Positions 53,235 to 63,490 of a DNA stretch of 64,000 bases are shown here, piece after piece; the stretch's first letter is position 1, and each line of letters starts with the position of its first letter. The DNA comes from Schistosoma mansoni (lineage: Eukaryota > Platyhelminthes > Trematoda > Strigeidida > Schistosomatidae), in NCBI RefSeq assembly GCF_000237925.1, contig NC_031496.1, positions 1,899,396-1,963,395 of the forward strand, written 5' to 3'. The notes beneath the pieces are model-generated. The model was not told the DNA's origin, searched no databases, and saw only the letters and a program-made list of their open reading frames with translations. Both the position numbers and the translations under genes were made by a program.

Positions 53235-53768
53235 TTCATGGAAAACTTGGAAGCACTGGACAGTCGTTTCGTCCTATTATTGGACTCCTCAGCTGTGCGC
53301 ACCCACGATCCACGTTTGCCATGGTGGTCTAGCTTTAATTGATTCATGATCTCAACTATATAAAATTACTAAAATCTCCACAAAACCCCCTTCTGTTTAT
53401 AATCATATGCTCACAAGTGATTGACTTCAAGGGATGTTTCCTTGAGTAACAGTAACAGTAACCAGTGGAGTTCAACCAGGTCTGTTGGGAGATATCAACT
53501 CACTGAAGACAATTGGTGAATGGTTGCTCAATTTCGTGGATCGGTTGAAGTTAGACATTAACACCGTTAGATGCCGGCCATCTCAGTGGTCTATCGGTTA
53601 AGTGCTCTGGCGCGAGACTGGTAGGTCCTGGGTTGGAATCTCGCTCGCGAGCGCGCGATCGTGGATGCTCACTGCTGAGGAGTCCCATAATAGGACAAGT
53701 TGGCCGTCCAGTGCTTCCTGGCTTCTCATGGTGGTCTAGCTTCAATTGACCCATGATTTCAACTCTGA
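53235..53768. mobile_element. SINE-B, short fold-back followed by a full-length unit
   Basis: 53235-53393: minus hammerhead half joined to a plus 3' end. 53396-53768: full-length plus copy with leader, head (CTATCGGTTAAGTGCTCTGG) and a hammerhead in which GAAA is lost (GGACAAGTTGG). The two are head-to-tail at CCCCCTTCTG. Confidence 0.85.
53253..53298 (-). ncRNA. Hammerhead motif of SINE-B, intact core
   Basis: Minus strand: GCACAG, CTGAGGA, GTCC/GGAC around AATAATA, GAAA, CGACTG, GTC, CAGTGC. One mismatch in stem I. Confidence 0.7.
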
Positions 53769-53769
53769 A

Positions 53770-53968
53770 AAAGAAAGCTAGATCATCATGGAAAACCTGG
53801 AAGCATTGTTCAGCCATCTTGTCATCGTATAGAACTCCTCAACAGTGCGCATCCAAGACCTTATACCCGGGATTCAAATCCAAGACCTATGGTCTCACTC
53901 GTTAGCGCTTCACCTTTAGGCCCTTGAGCTGACCGGCGTCAAACGGTGTTCATATCTAACTTCAACGA
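53770..53968 (-). mobile_element. SINE-B2
   Basis: AAGCTAGATCATCATGG, AACCTGGAAGCATTGTTCAG, GGGATTCAAATCCAAGACC and TTGAGCTGACCGGCG. Core decayed. Confidence 0.7.
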
Positions 53969-54535
53969 TTCTTTTATTTTCTATGAATCAAATCCTATTA
54001 TTGAAATTTCTTGTTTTGTTTTTCTTGTTTTTGTTTTTGTTCCGGGGGGGTGTCGGCAATCAAAGTTCCCTCTAATTAAACAACTTTTGTTGTCACCAAA
54101 TTTAAAAAAAAAGAGAAAAACAGGAATAAAGAAAAATAAACTAAGAGAAAAACATTTTCATGAAATGATTCAATAAAACAATCACACATTGATTTTTTTT
54201 AATTTTTCTTTTTGTTTAAATCAATTCCCTATAGGGGTCATACGTTAACACCAATGTAAATCTTTATTCATGTTTATTCTCGTCTGTTTTTTCTTTTTCT
54301 TTTCTCTTTTTTTTGTTTTGCTTAATCACCACCACCCCACTCCACCCCCCATTCTAGATTTTTCATTAATTTCTTTTGTTTTTACCAAAACAAACATTTT
54401 TCAAGGTCAATTCCCTTGTGTAGAAACTTTTTTCAATAATGTTAAATTTTGGCGTAGATATATGTATATCCATATGGTTTGATGATGAAGGGGTTTGATT
54501 AGATATATAGTTATCTTCATTGATCAATACTTTTA
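53969..54535. other. T-rich low-complexity sequence
   Basis: Long T and G runs; short frames here (SFFFFLFFVLL-type) are composition artefacts. Confidence 0.6.
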
Positions 54536-54565
54536 CGGCTGTAGTGAATGAGAACACAAGTGGAG

Positions 54566-54785
54566 TTAGACATAAACATCATGGGATGCTGGCCATCTCA
54601 GTGGTCTATCAGTTAAGTGTTCCGGCGTGAGACTGGTAAATCCTGGGTTCGAATCTCCAGAGGCGGGGTCGTGGATGCGCACTGCTGAGGAGTCCCATAA
54701 TAGAAAGAAACGGCCATCCAATGATTCCAGGTTTTCCCTGCTGGTCTAGCTTCAATTGACTCATGATTTCAACTATGAAAAGACA
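54566..54785 (+). mobile_element. SINE-B inserted in repeat C
   Basis: Starts GTTAGACATAAACATC, head ATCAGTTAAGTGTTCCGG, GGGTTCGAATCTCC, hammerhead GCACTG CTGAGGA with weakened stem II, ends ATTTCAACTATGAAAAG. Flanks ACAAGTGG and ACAAATGG look like a decayed target-site duplication. Confidence 0.8.
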
Positions 54786-54861
54786 AATGGGGATAATCAA
54801 ATGTATTGGAATACAAAATTATAGTATATCTTAGTAAAGTCTGAAAACCATACAGTAAATA

Positions 54862-55170
54862 TGGTAAGTAAAGATGGATAGCGGCTAGCAGTGGAATCTA
54901 GTTTGACGCGCGTTTTGTCCTATTTGGGACTCGTCACTAGCTGGATGTACCTGCATCACAGAGTTGATGTTCACTCTGGGACTCAAACCCAGTACCTTTC
55001 GCTTCAAACACCATCGCGTTATCCACTCGGCCATCTTTGCTTATAATACTTGTGAACTAAGGCTATATCGAGGCAATACGCATAGTATGCACATATGCCA
55101 ATTAGATTGACCAGTTGCAGTTCTAAAATATCAATGGGAAGATTCAAACAAACCAATACAAAGTGAATTT
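54862..55170 (-). mobile_element. SINE-A hybrid inserted in repeat C, 13-bp target-site duplication
   Basis: CATACAGTAAATA occurs at 54849-54861 and 55171-55183. The insert is a minus-oriented hammerhead and head (to CACTCGGCC) joined to a plus-oriented leader (ATCTTTGCTTATAATACTTG). The unit therefore moved as a hybrid. Confidence 0.9.
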
Positions 55171-55539
55171 CATACAGTAAATAGTTCATTTACAATATGT
55201 CAATCAATTGTCTCACACTTCATTGTTCTTCCTTCACTTCCACACCAATCATTCTCTGTTCTTGTTCTCTTCTTTTCGATCTTCTTAACCTTCTGCCATC
55301 AGATATTTCGCTCATGATTGATGGTGCATACTACTTATATCTATCTACATCAGTAGCATACACCACAATAGTAACATATATAGTCAATATATGTCAACAG
55401 ATGTAAATATTCCGTAGAATATGAAGGAGTAATAAAATCAGATTTTCAGATAATTAAATAAAAAGAGTTGTCTATAAGCTTTAATGACCTTCAAAGCTTT
55501 ACACAAAAATCAATACACCGAAGACTTTAGTTGTGGTAT

Positions 55540-55850
55540 GGGTCACTGATATCCACATAAGTAGTAGTGTATGGTGATGGTCGGGCACTGAATATATTTC
55601 AGTAGAAGGTCGATAAAGAGAGAACGGGAACAGCACGCAATTAGTACGAAAATGTATGAAAAATTATAATTGGACACTATGGATGGATATTTGCAGAAAT
55701 AATAGTCAAGATTGAGACAATGGATTGATAGTTTGCAAGTTAACTGTTTACTGTATGGTTGTCAGATTTTAGTGAGATGGTCTGTAATGTTGTGCTAAAA
55801 TACAATTCGATTGTCTCCTTCCGTATTCTCGTTCCCTATAGAGCAATTAA
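55540..55850 (-). repeat. Repeat C, variant copy
   Basis: TGTGGTATGGGTCACTGATA to CGTATTCTCGTTCCCTATA. Same variant as 4048-4265. Confidence 0.7.
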
Positions 55851-55908
55851 TTAAGCCGTATTTACTGAAATCAATAAAGGAAACATGACATTCAGAGGAA
55901 TCAAGCAG

Positions 55909-56173
55909 TCAGTCAGTTAGCTACAACGTAGGATCAGGCACACATATGCATCGGTCCAAGTTGCCATACCTCGTTAGCACAACAACATGAGCACCGGCTT
56001 CACAGAAGTAATTAATTTAGTGGTGTTAATATATAAAAGATAGGTTGTATATAAGGATATAATATAGGAAGGAAGAACGTTATGAAGCAATTTTAATCTC
56101 AAGGTTTAAGGGAAGATAAAGAGTGTATACACCTACGCCATTTGGATCGATTCTGAGCTATGTCGCCTAGAGT
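55909..56173 (-). mobile_element. LINE-P, 5'-truncated, with 11-bp target-site duplication
   Basis: GAATCAAGCAG lies at 55898-55908 and 56174-56184. Insert starts TCAGTCAGTTAGCTACAACG and ends GCTATGTCGCCTAGAGT, matching 34680-34950. About 265 bp. Confidence 0.9.
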
Positions 56174-56289
56174 GAATCAAGCAGGAATTAGGGTTCTGAA
56201 AAGAAAACAAGTTATTCTGTAATCAAAATAATTTATTTGCCACTATAACGAAGAATCTAATTATAATAAATCAAAATGTTAATAAATCA

Positions 56290-56540
56290 GTAGTAATTCA
56301 TGAGTCAATTAAAGCTATACCATCATTGAAAACCTGGAAGCAATGGGCGACCGTTCCATTCTAGTATGGGACTACTCAGCAGTGCGCATCCACGATCCTG
56401 AACAAGGGACTGGAACCCAGGACCTTCGGTCTCGCACACTAACGCCTAATTTGTAGATCACTGAGTCGGTCGACATGCAACGGCGTTAATCCTTAACTTC
56501 AACTAATCCACGAGATTGCGCCACCGTCTACCATCTATGG
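56290..56540 (-). mobile_element. SINE-B2
   Basis: ATGAGTCAATTAAAGCTATACC, CTAGTATGGGACTACTCAGC, GGAACCCAGGACCTTCGG and CCACGAGATTGCGCC. 56541-56776 has no feature. Confidence 0.75.
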
Positions 56541-56776
56541 AAATATAATATCATCCAGTGTAAAAAGAAAAAGGTCAATGACAAAATTATTCAGAGCCTT
56601 ATTCTTCTAGTCGGGGACGCACTCATCAAGATGTACAATTGTAGACCTTAAGAAAACATGATTAGATGAATTTGTCATTCGAATGAATAATACGTTGGGT
56701 AAATTAATCGACTTAATCTTATTTAACTTAATCGTGAACATTTTACTACTTAAAATTAGTTAGTAGTTAATTTATT

Positions 56777-57045
56777 TTCATGGCTGAAATCATGAGTCAA
56801 TTGAAGCTAGACCACCAGGGAAAACCTGGAAACACTGGACGGCCGTTTCATCCTACTGTGGGACTCCTCGGCAGTGCGCATCCACGATCCAGCCTCTCGA
56901 GATTCGAACCCATGACCTACCAGTCTCCCACGCCAAAGCACTTAACCGATAGACCACTGAGATAACCGGCATCCAATGGTGTTAATTTCTAACTTCAACC
57001 AATCTACGATGTTTGAGCAACCATTCACCAATTGTTTATTGTTTA
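56777..57045 (-). mobile_element. SINE-B
   Basis: GAAATCATGAGTCAATTGAAG, GGACGGCCGTTTCATCC, GATTCGAACCCATGACC, ATAGACCACTGAGATAACC. Core has one change (CCGAGGA). Confidence 0.8.
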
Positions 57046-57281
57046 TTTCTTGTAATCAAAGATGATTATTTGTTCATGTAAACCCAAAGCATCTGAATAC
57101 ATTTCATTTTGAAGTGGGTTTGATACGACTTCAGGCTAGGAACAATCCAATCAATTTGGTACCAACTTTGATCTGAAATCAATTTATTTCAAGAATGTTT
57201 GTCATCACTAATCAAGTAAGATATTTGAAGTACAACTGAAATTATTGATCTGATCCGTTACCAGTTGAATTCTCAGAATGG

Positions 57282-57650
57282 GGTTTTCCATGTTGGTCTA
57301 GCTTTAATTGACTCATGAATTCAACTATTAAGACTTACTAGAGTATCCACAAAACCCCATTCTAATAATAATCATCATGTTCTCACTAGTGACTAGCTTC
57401 AAGATGGATTTCCTGGAGTTCTAATGATAAGCCGTGACCAGTGAAGTTAAACCGTGTCTGTTGTAAAGGCAGTTACTCATTGAAGACAATGGTGGAAGAT
57501 GGCGCAATATCTTGGATTGGTTGAATTTAGATATTAACTCTGTTGAATGCCGGCTCAGTAGTATAGAGGTTAAGCGTTCGCGCGCGGAATCGAAGGTCCT
57601 TCGTGCAGGGTCGTGGGTGCGCACTGGTGAGTAGTCCCATACCAGGATCA
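57282..57650 (+). mobile_element. SINE-B2, tandem junction
   Basis: A 3' end (57282-57362) runs directly into the 5' leader of a second unit (CTCACTAGTGACTAGCTTC, 57377-57395), showing head-to-tail joining. The second unit ends in its hammerhead (GGTGAGTAGTCCCATACC). Confidence 0.8.
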
Positions 57651-58237
57651 TATTCATATATCAGTTCTCACTTTTTTTTACTTACCAAAGAAACACGAGC
57701 TTGTAGGATTGGATTAAGATTGTGAGTTTATGGAAAGAAAATTATTATTCATATGCTTGATGAAGGGTTTTCTAGTCAATGAGTTCCAAATACAATTCTA
57801 CTGTGATCCATTATATATCCATTCTATAGAATTCATGGTGATTATTAAGTTGAAAGTTAGCTTTCATCAAAGACATTCATCAGCGTTAAGAACAGAGATT
57901 AGTAGACAGTTGACCGTTGACCTCTAGTGTTGGTGAAAACACTAAAAATGTTCGTTCTCTTCAGCTTTTCGAATACCACTTCACTTTTTCTGGATAAGTG
58001 AATCAGGGAAAATCATCTATGCACTATGCAAAACATAGGACGACAGTAAAGAAGATGGAAAGTCAAACTGCTATCGACCTTCAGGAATGCTTGAAACAAT
58101 TAAAAAAGGAGATGGGATACATTGATGATCATAAATGTGGAGTATTTTGAAGACGGATAACATTGGTGAATCCCTAATTTTAAAAATAACGGTTCTTTAT
58201 GACAATAGTTCACCTATTATCCGTATGGGGTGGAGAT
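57651..58237. other. No recognised feature
   Basis: AT-rich; a 65-residue plus frame (57730-57927) shows no domain. Confidence 0.35.
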
Positions 58238-58398
58238 TATTAAGTTCTTGATTGAGATCATGACACAATTGATGTAAGACCACCATGAACAACCTGGAAT
58301 CACTGAACAGCCGTTTCGTCCTATTATGGGACTACTTAACAGTGTGCATCCACAATCCCGCCCGCAGGGTTCGAACCCAGGACCTTTGATCTCGCCTA
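58238..58398 (-). mobile_element. SINE-B 3' half
   Basis: GAGATCATGACACAATTGATG, CAGCCGTTTCGTCCTATTATG, GGTTCGAACCCAGGACC. Core lost. Confidence 0.75.
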
Positions 58399-59211
58399 TT
58401 CACTGAACAGACTACGTATAGTTCCTCGACAAAAACATTGACACACGATTGAGCTTAATCACCATTAAAAATGATTACCGTTATGATTATTATTAAAGCA
58501 GGTATGTTTGTTTCTTTTATTTAATCGATTGTTTCTGTATGCATTCACACATATATAAACGTTTTGTCACACACACACACAAACACACAAGGTTTAACTA
58601 TGTCTTTTCATGCCAAACTTACTGTAGAACTTTTTCAAATCACTTTATATGAATCAATAACACCTATTGAAGATTTATCGGTATAGATAGGTATGTAAAC
58701 ATCTTGACAACAAGTTGAAATCATTGATTATAGAGTTGTGCTAGTGAGGTGACTTACTGTCCTTAACCAATTTAGAAACTATGTAATATATTGATTTAAA
58801 AACATACAAATCCTGAAACAATGGGGTACCAAACAAGCTACACAAATGAATTGATTAAGATGAAAAAATGAAGGATAGAGTAGTAGTAGTAGTGTCGGGG
58901 TTGTAGATATACCCTTTTAAATGTGTCAGGAGACTATGTACCTAGATAACACACTAGGCGTATCTGCAGTTTTGCGGGGACTGGTACTCTCTATGAAATT
59001 TACATCAGTGCCATCCATCTTCATAATCTGAAACGTCATCGTCGATATTTGGGTCGAGAATGATATGTTGTAGAACTAGAATACTGATGTTGATTCTTCC
59101 CGACTACCTCGAATCAATTAACATCGGAACATAGAGCAAGTGATGATGATCCATTTGAACTGGTAGTTACACTGCAACTTGAACGGAATTCAATATACAC
59201 TAAGGACTAGA
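58399..59211. other. No recognised gene
   Basis: CA run at 58568-58592, AGT run at 58882-58894. 58895-59170 begins TGTCGGGGTTG and could be an unlisted repeat. Confidence 0.4.
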
Positions 59212-59802
59212 CAAGCATGATATTTTCAAAGTTGAAATCATAAGCCAATTGAAGTTAGACCGCCATCGAAAACCTCGAAGCACTGGACAAAGGCCGTTTC
59301 GTCCTATTATGGGACTCCTCAGCAGTGCGCATCCACGATCGCGCACTCGCGAGCGGGATTCGAACCCAACGCCTACCAGTCTCACGCCAGATTATTTAAC
59401 CGAAGGCCACTGAGCCAGCATCCAACGGTGTTAATGTCTAACTTCAACTGATCCACGAATTATGAGCGACCATTCACCAATTGTCTTCAGTGAGTTGTTA
59501 TGTCACAACAGACGTGGTTGAACTCCATTGGTCACTGCTTCCCGCTAGAACTCAAGGACATGTATCTTGATGCTGACTCAGTGGTCTATCGGTTAAGGGC
59601 TCTGGCTCGAGACTGGTAGGTCCTGGGTTCGAATTTCGAGAGTGCGGGATCGTGGATGCGCACTGCTGAGTCCCATAATGGGACGAAACGGCCGTCCAGT
59701 GCTTCCAGGTTTTCCATGGTGGTCTAGCTTCAATCGACTCATGATTTCAACTATGAAAATACTGAAATCTCCACAAATCCCCTTCTGATTATAAGCATGA
59801 TA
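59212..59802. mobile_element. SINE-B inverted pair
   Basis: Minus full-length copy 59212-59565 (with leader) facing a plus copy 59570-59802 (head CTATCGGTTAAGGGCTCTGG; the hammerhead has lost three core bases). The 59802 end reads CCCCTTCTGATTATAAGC. Confidence 0.85.
59280..59338 (-). ncRNA. Hammerhead motif of SINE-B, best preserved
   Basis: Minus strand: GCACTG, CTGAGGA, GTCC/GGAC around CATAATA, GAAA, short stem III with loop GGCCTTT, GTC, CAGTGC. Every conserved core base is present and stem I pairs perfectly. Confidence 0.8.
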
Positions 59803-60168
59803 TTGTTTACTACTCAGTGTGCTTTGGATACATTTCAAATTAGAATAGAACAATCATTCGATGCGAAACGTAGTTAACAACGAGCATCAATCGAGATGAC
59901 AGACTGTATTGAAAGTATGCGAAATTTCAGACAGAATAACTTTGCCGAATTTTGAGTTATCTACTCATAATGAGCTAAAGGACACAGAACTTTCAAGTTT
60001 AAGAATTGAAAACTTATTTATTTCTAATGGGATAGGTTCCACCTACGATGAGTATTCACCACATAACAATGAATATTCCGTCTCTAATGTGAATAGACGA
60101 AGGATTTCGTCCCATAATGAATCATGTTATGCTATCTGCATTCTAATTAGTTTCCCACTCATTATATT

Positions 60169-60373
60169 ACTTACTTACTTACGCCTGTTACCCCTCATGG
60201 AGGAACATAGGCCGCTCACCAGTATTCTGCATCCAACTCTGTCCTGGGCAATCCTTTCCAGTTCGTTCCAGTCCCTATTCTTCCTTTTCATATCTGCTTT
60301 TATTTCTCGGCGTAATGTGTTCTTCGGCCTTCCTCTTTTCCGCCTCCCTTCCGGTTTCCAAGTTAGGGATTGC
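60169..60373 (-). mobile_element. RTE LINE, 205-bp 5'-truncated insertion with 11-bp target-site duplication
   Basis: CTCATTATATT at 60158-60168 and 60374-60384. Minus strand reads [32 protein letters not shown]. Tail ACTT repeats at the left. 59803-60157 shows no feature apart from a weak open frame. Confidence 0.9.
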
Positions 60374-60589
60374 CTCATTATATTCATTAAACTATAAGAT
60401 TTGAAATCAACGTGCTCTGTAAATGATGCCCAAGTAGGTTTAACAAAGACAAGAGAGTATCAATAATAATGTATTCCTCATTTGCATACATTTAATAAAA
60501 CAGCTAAGCACTATAAGTAAATTACCCGTTTCAAGATTGCCGGAAACATAACTCTTCAGGTTTTAGTGTTCTAAAAGAAGTACTAGTAC

Positions 60590-61063
60590 TAGATATGCGC
60601 CACATAAATCATTCGACTTGTGTGAGGACTAGGATACTACACGAGTGCTCAAACCGAAACAGGTGGTTTTCTTGTGGAGCGGTACCCCAGAGCCTTCGAC
60701 TTGAAGGACTAATCTATGATGCAATAAAACAACGTTAAGAAAGGCAGTCCCATGGTAGCCGGTGACCAACGATTGATTCATATATCATTTGTTCCTTCAG
60801 GATCCTGGATCCCATGTGTACCATTGGTTTAGAATTACGACTTTTCAACTACCCTAGGTAAACTTTCCGTCTCCACCAACCCGGTTAAAGCATCGGACAT
60901 TCGCTTTACGTTCTCTCAATTTCGTAAGCAGCACTCCTGCCACTGTGAGAAGGCAGTGAGTAGGACTTCCCTGGCAGAGGCTATATACACGTGGCCATAT
61001 GAGAGCATTTCGAGAGGGAAAGCGAATTCCCCCCACTCTCGGTCGTACCAGGGCATTTGGGGG
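60590..61063 (-). mobile_element. Repeat D, lacks the extreme tail
   Basis: ATATGCGCCACATAAATCAT to GTACCAGGGCATTTGGGGGC. Encoded pieces (RVGGIRFPSRNAL) recur in D copies. Confidence 0.8.
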
Positions 61064-61395
61064 CGCTTTCATATACATCGTACCTTGGTACTATATATAC
61101 CTCCGGTTGAATAGTATATTTCCTCAAGACTATGATAGATTGAATAATTTGATAGATAAGTATTATAAAACTCTCAATAATCAGTAAGAAAGTTTTCTTC
61201 ACAAAAGTTTTTTTGTTTCATTTGTAATTCAAGAGAGACATTACTTGACAACCAAGTTAACATATTCTAAATGAAAACCAGTTGTCAAGCATACAAGATG
61301 TTAGTTACTTGGGAACAGTTACAGTGTACATAGGACTTCAGAAAAGAAGAAAGAAAAGAAAAGGAACAATGATAGATCACAAACAGTAACATAAC

Positions 61396-61478
61396 ATTCA
61401 ATCAGTCACAATGTAGAACTTCATACTTACGTACATCAGTTCAAGTTGTCATACTACAGCATTAGCACAGAGATTAAG
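61396..61478 (-). mobile_element. P2 3' end fragment
   Basis: CAATCAGTCACAATGTAGAAC, ACTTACGTACATCAGTTCAAG, ATTAGCACAGAGATTAAG. Confidence 0.75.
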
Positions 61479-61539
61479 TTGTAACATAACACACTCAACA
61501 AGATTGAACATTTCAAAAGTAAATACATGAATACTCTCT

Positions 61540-62177
61540 ATAAAACCTAATTTATTCACTTCTCTAATATCATTTATACAACAATAATATGCATAAGAAT
61601 AGATTAGTTGATTACGTCATAGTGATTACATTGATATGGGTTTCATTATGTAATCATACATACAATATGGTAACAAGAAGGCATCATATAAAGACCATGG
61701 ATAGCAACAAGGATTTGGAATGAACAATGTACCTACTATTTCAAATAATGAAAATAGTAAATATGGTTGTTGTTGTTGTCAAGTTGTTGTCAAGAGACCA
61801 TTTTTTTGATGTACAAAATGTACAAACAGCAGCGACAAGGAAATAAAAATTAGCCACAAAAGTTTTGAAACGTTGGAAATTGAAGGAATCCAAAAAAACC
61901 GGCACGCAGGTAGGGCAAGCAACAAGGCAGAAATAAAGTATACATACGTGAGTATAGAAAAACTCATTAGGAAAAGGGGGGGAGAAAGTTGTAAAAGGGG
62001 TAGGGGAAGGAAGAAGGGTCCAGGGAGGAAAGAGAGCAATATAGGGTGGAAAACACCAAAGTGATACACGCTTAATTATGAACAAATCGTTAATTACATC
62101 ATAAGTTTATAAATAGAACTAATGAAATTATCGATACATTTCTATGTGTATATATAAAAAAAGAAGAAGAAGAAGAA
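61540..62177 (-). other. Probable 3' UTR of the UBE2K-like gene
   Basis: Follows the TGA at 62178-62180 on the minus strand. Pyrimidine-rich, with an AATAAA at 61556-61551 as a candidate polyadenylation signal. Overlapping long minus frames (61741-62085) are low-complexity and not conserved-looking. Confidence 0.45.
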
Positions 62178-62249
62178 TCATTTTATTAAATGTTCTGTTG
62201 CCATTGCTAAATCCCAATTCTTCATAGATAATGCACGACAAGCTTCATG
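62178..62249 (-). CDS. UBE2K: UBE2K (E2-25K)-like ubiquitin-conjugating enzyme, terminal coding exon
   Basis: Twenty-three codons plus TGA (62180-62178). The peptide ends CRALSMKNWDLAMATEHLIK. It joins in phase 0 to the exon at 63491-63719, and the two together give an unbroken UBA domain: LVDKLVQMGFDE then HEACRALS, then NWDLAMATEHL. This is the pattern MGF...AL....WD...AT..LL seen at the C terminus of human UBE2K. The acceptor is TTCAATAG at 62257-62250, behind a T-rich tract. The exon is too short to stand out as an open frame and was found by looking for the missing half of the UBA domain. Intron 62250-63490 is 1241 bp. Confidence 0.9.
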   Translation of the reverse strand, partial: HEACRALSMKNWDLAMATEHLIK

Positions 62250-62378
62250 CTATTGAAGATACAAAAACACAAAAACAATGATGGTTCAAACATACAAATT
62301 ACAATAGGATACTGATGGATGTTCTTAAAATACAGTGCGATAGTTCTAGAGTTAAATAATGAACATAGACTATTCGCT

Positions 62379-62883
62379 GCCCTGGTACGACCAAGAGTGG
62401 GGAGAGTCCGCTCTCCCTCTCCAAATGCTCTCACATGACCATGTACATACAACCACTGATAGGGAAGTCCTACTCTGTTCTCATGTCGGGGGTGTTATTC
62501 ACGAAATTGAGAGGACGAAAAGAGAATGTCCGATGCTTTGACCGGGTTGTTGGGTGTGGAGTGTCCACCTAGGGAAGTCGGAAAACCCTCATTCCAAACC
62601 AATGGTGTAAATGGGCTCCAGGGTCCTGAAGGAACAAATGGTGTATAAAATCAATCGTTGGCCACCGGATACCATGGGGCTGCATCTCCTCACGATGCTT
62701 CACTGCCTTGTGGATCAGACCTCTAGGTCAAAGGCTCCGGGTGTGGCTGCCTAAGAAAACCACCTGCTTCAGTTTAGGCTTCTGGGCAGTATCACAGCCC
62801 TCACACAAATCGAATGAGATTTTTGTGGCGCATATATATCTGGTGCTTCCCTGTACCAGTATTTATGTGTTTAAATAAAACAA
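62379..62883 (+). mobile_element. Repeat D, near full length, in UBE2K intron
   Basis: Starts CTGCCCTGGTACGACC, ends TGTGTTTAAATAAAACAATA. On the sense strand of D the AAAT-type tail is at the right. Confidence 0.85.
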
Positions 62884-62892
62884 TAATAACAA

Positions 62893-63342
62893 AGGGACAC
62901 CGAATACATATACGCGCACACGTCACTTGATTTGAATGTGGGCTACGATACTGCCTTGGTACCTGAACCAGAGCAGGTGGTTTTCTTAGGTAGCCACTCC
63001 CCGAGCCTCTGACCTGAAGGACTAATCCATAACGTAGTTCCGTGGTAGTCGGTGACCAACGATTGATTCATACACCATTTGTTTCCCCAGGATACTAGAG
63101 CCCATGTGCACAATTGGTTTGGAATCACGGTTTAAAAACTCCCCTAGGTAGACTTTCCGTTTCCACCAACCCAGTTAAAACACTGGACATTCTCTTTTTG
63201 TCCTCTCAATTTCATAAACAACAGTAACACTGAGAGAAGGTAGTGAGTGGGACTTTCCTGTCAGTGTTTGTATGCACGTGGCCATATCAGAGCATTTCGA
63301 GAGGAAAAGCTGACTCTCCCCACCCTCTGCCGTACCAGGGCA
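62893..63342 (-). mobile_element. Repeat D, tail-truncated, in UBE2K intron
   Basis: ACATATACGCGCACACGTCA, GCAGGTGGTTTTCTTAGG, CCGTACCAGGGCAC. More diverged than its neighbour, so the two were separate insertions. Confidence 0.8.
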
Positions 63343-63490
63343 CTAAGTTTCCGCCAATTGTTGCTTCTTATGGCTACATAATAATAAGGTTACTTGATAT
63401 TTAAATAGAGAACAATAAAGATTATACACTGTGTATTCATTATTCAATTCTCTTAATAACACACATACACAGTATAAAGAATTATCTTAC

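Larger units (their letters stand above)
54540..55375 (+). repeat. Repeat C carrying two SINE insertions
   Basis: C begins TGTAGTGAATGAGAACACAA (54540) and ends GCATACACCACA (55370). It is interrupted by SINE-B (about 54566-54785) and SINE-A (54862-55170). Confidence 0.85.
62250..63490 (-). other. UBE2K-like intron filled by two repeat D copies
   Basis: GT...AG intron (donor GTAAGA at 63490-63485). It carries D in plus orientation (62379-62883) and D in minus orientation (62893-63342), tail to tail with only about 10 bp between them. Confidence 0.85.

Noticed and set aside
58895-59170. TGTCGGGG...ACA segment resembling an LTR
   Set aside because: No duplication of flanks and no second copy in the window.
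61741-62085. Minus-strand frames rich in F, L and P
   Set aside because: Low-complexity pyrimidine-rich sequence in the likely 3' UTR of the UBE2K-like gene.
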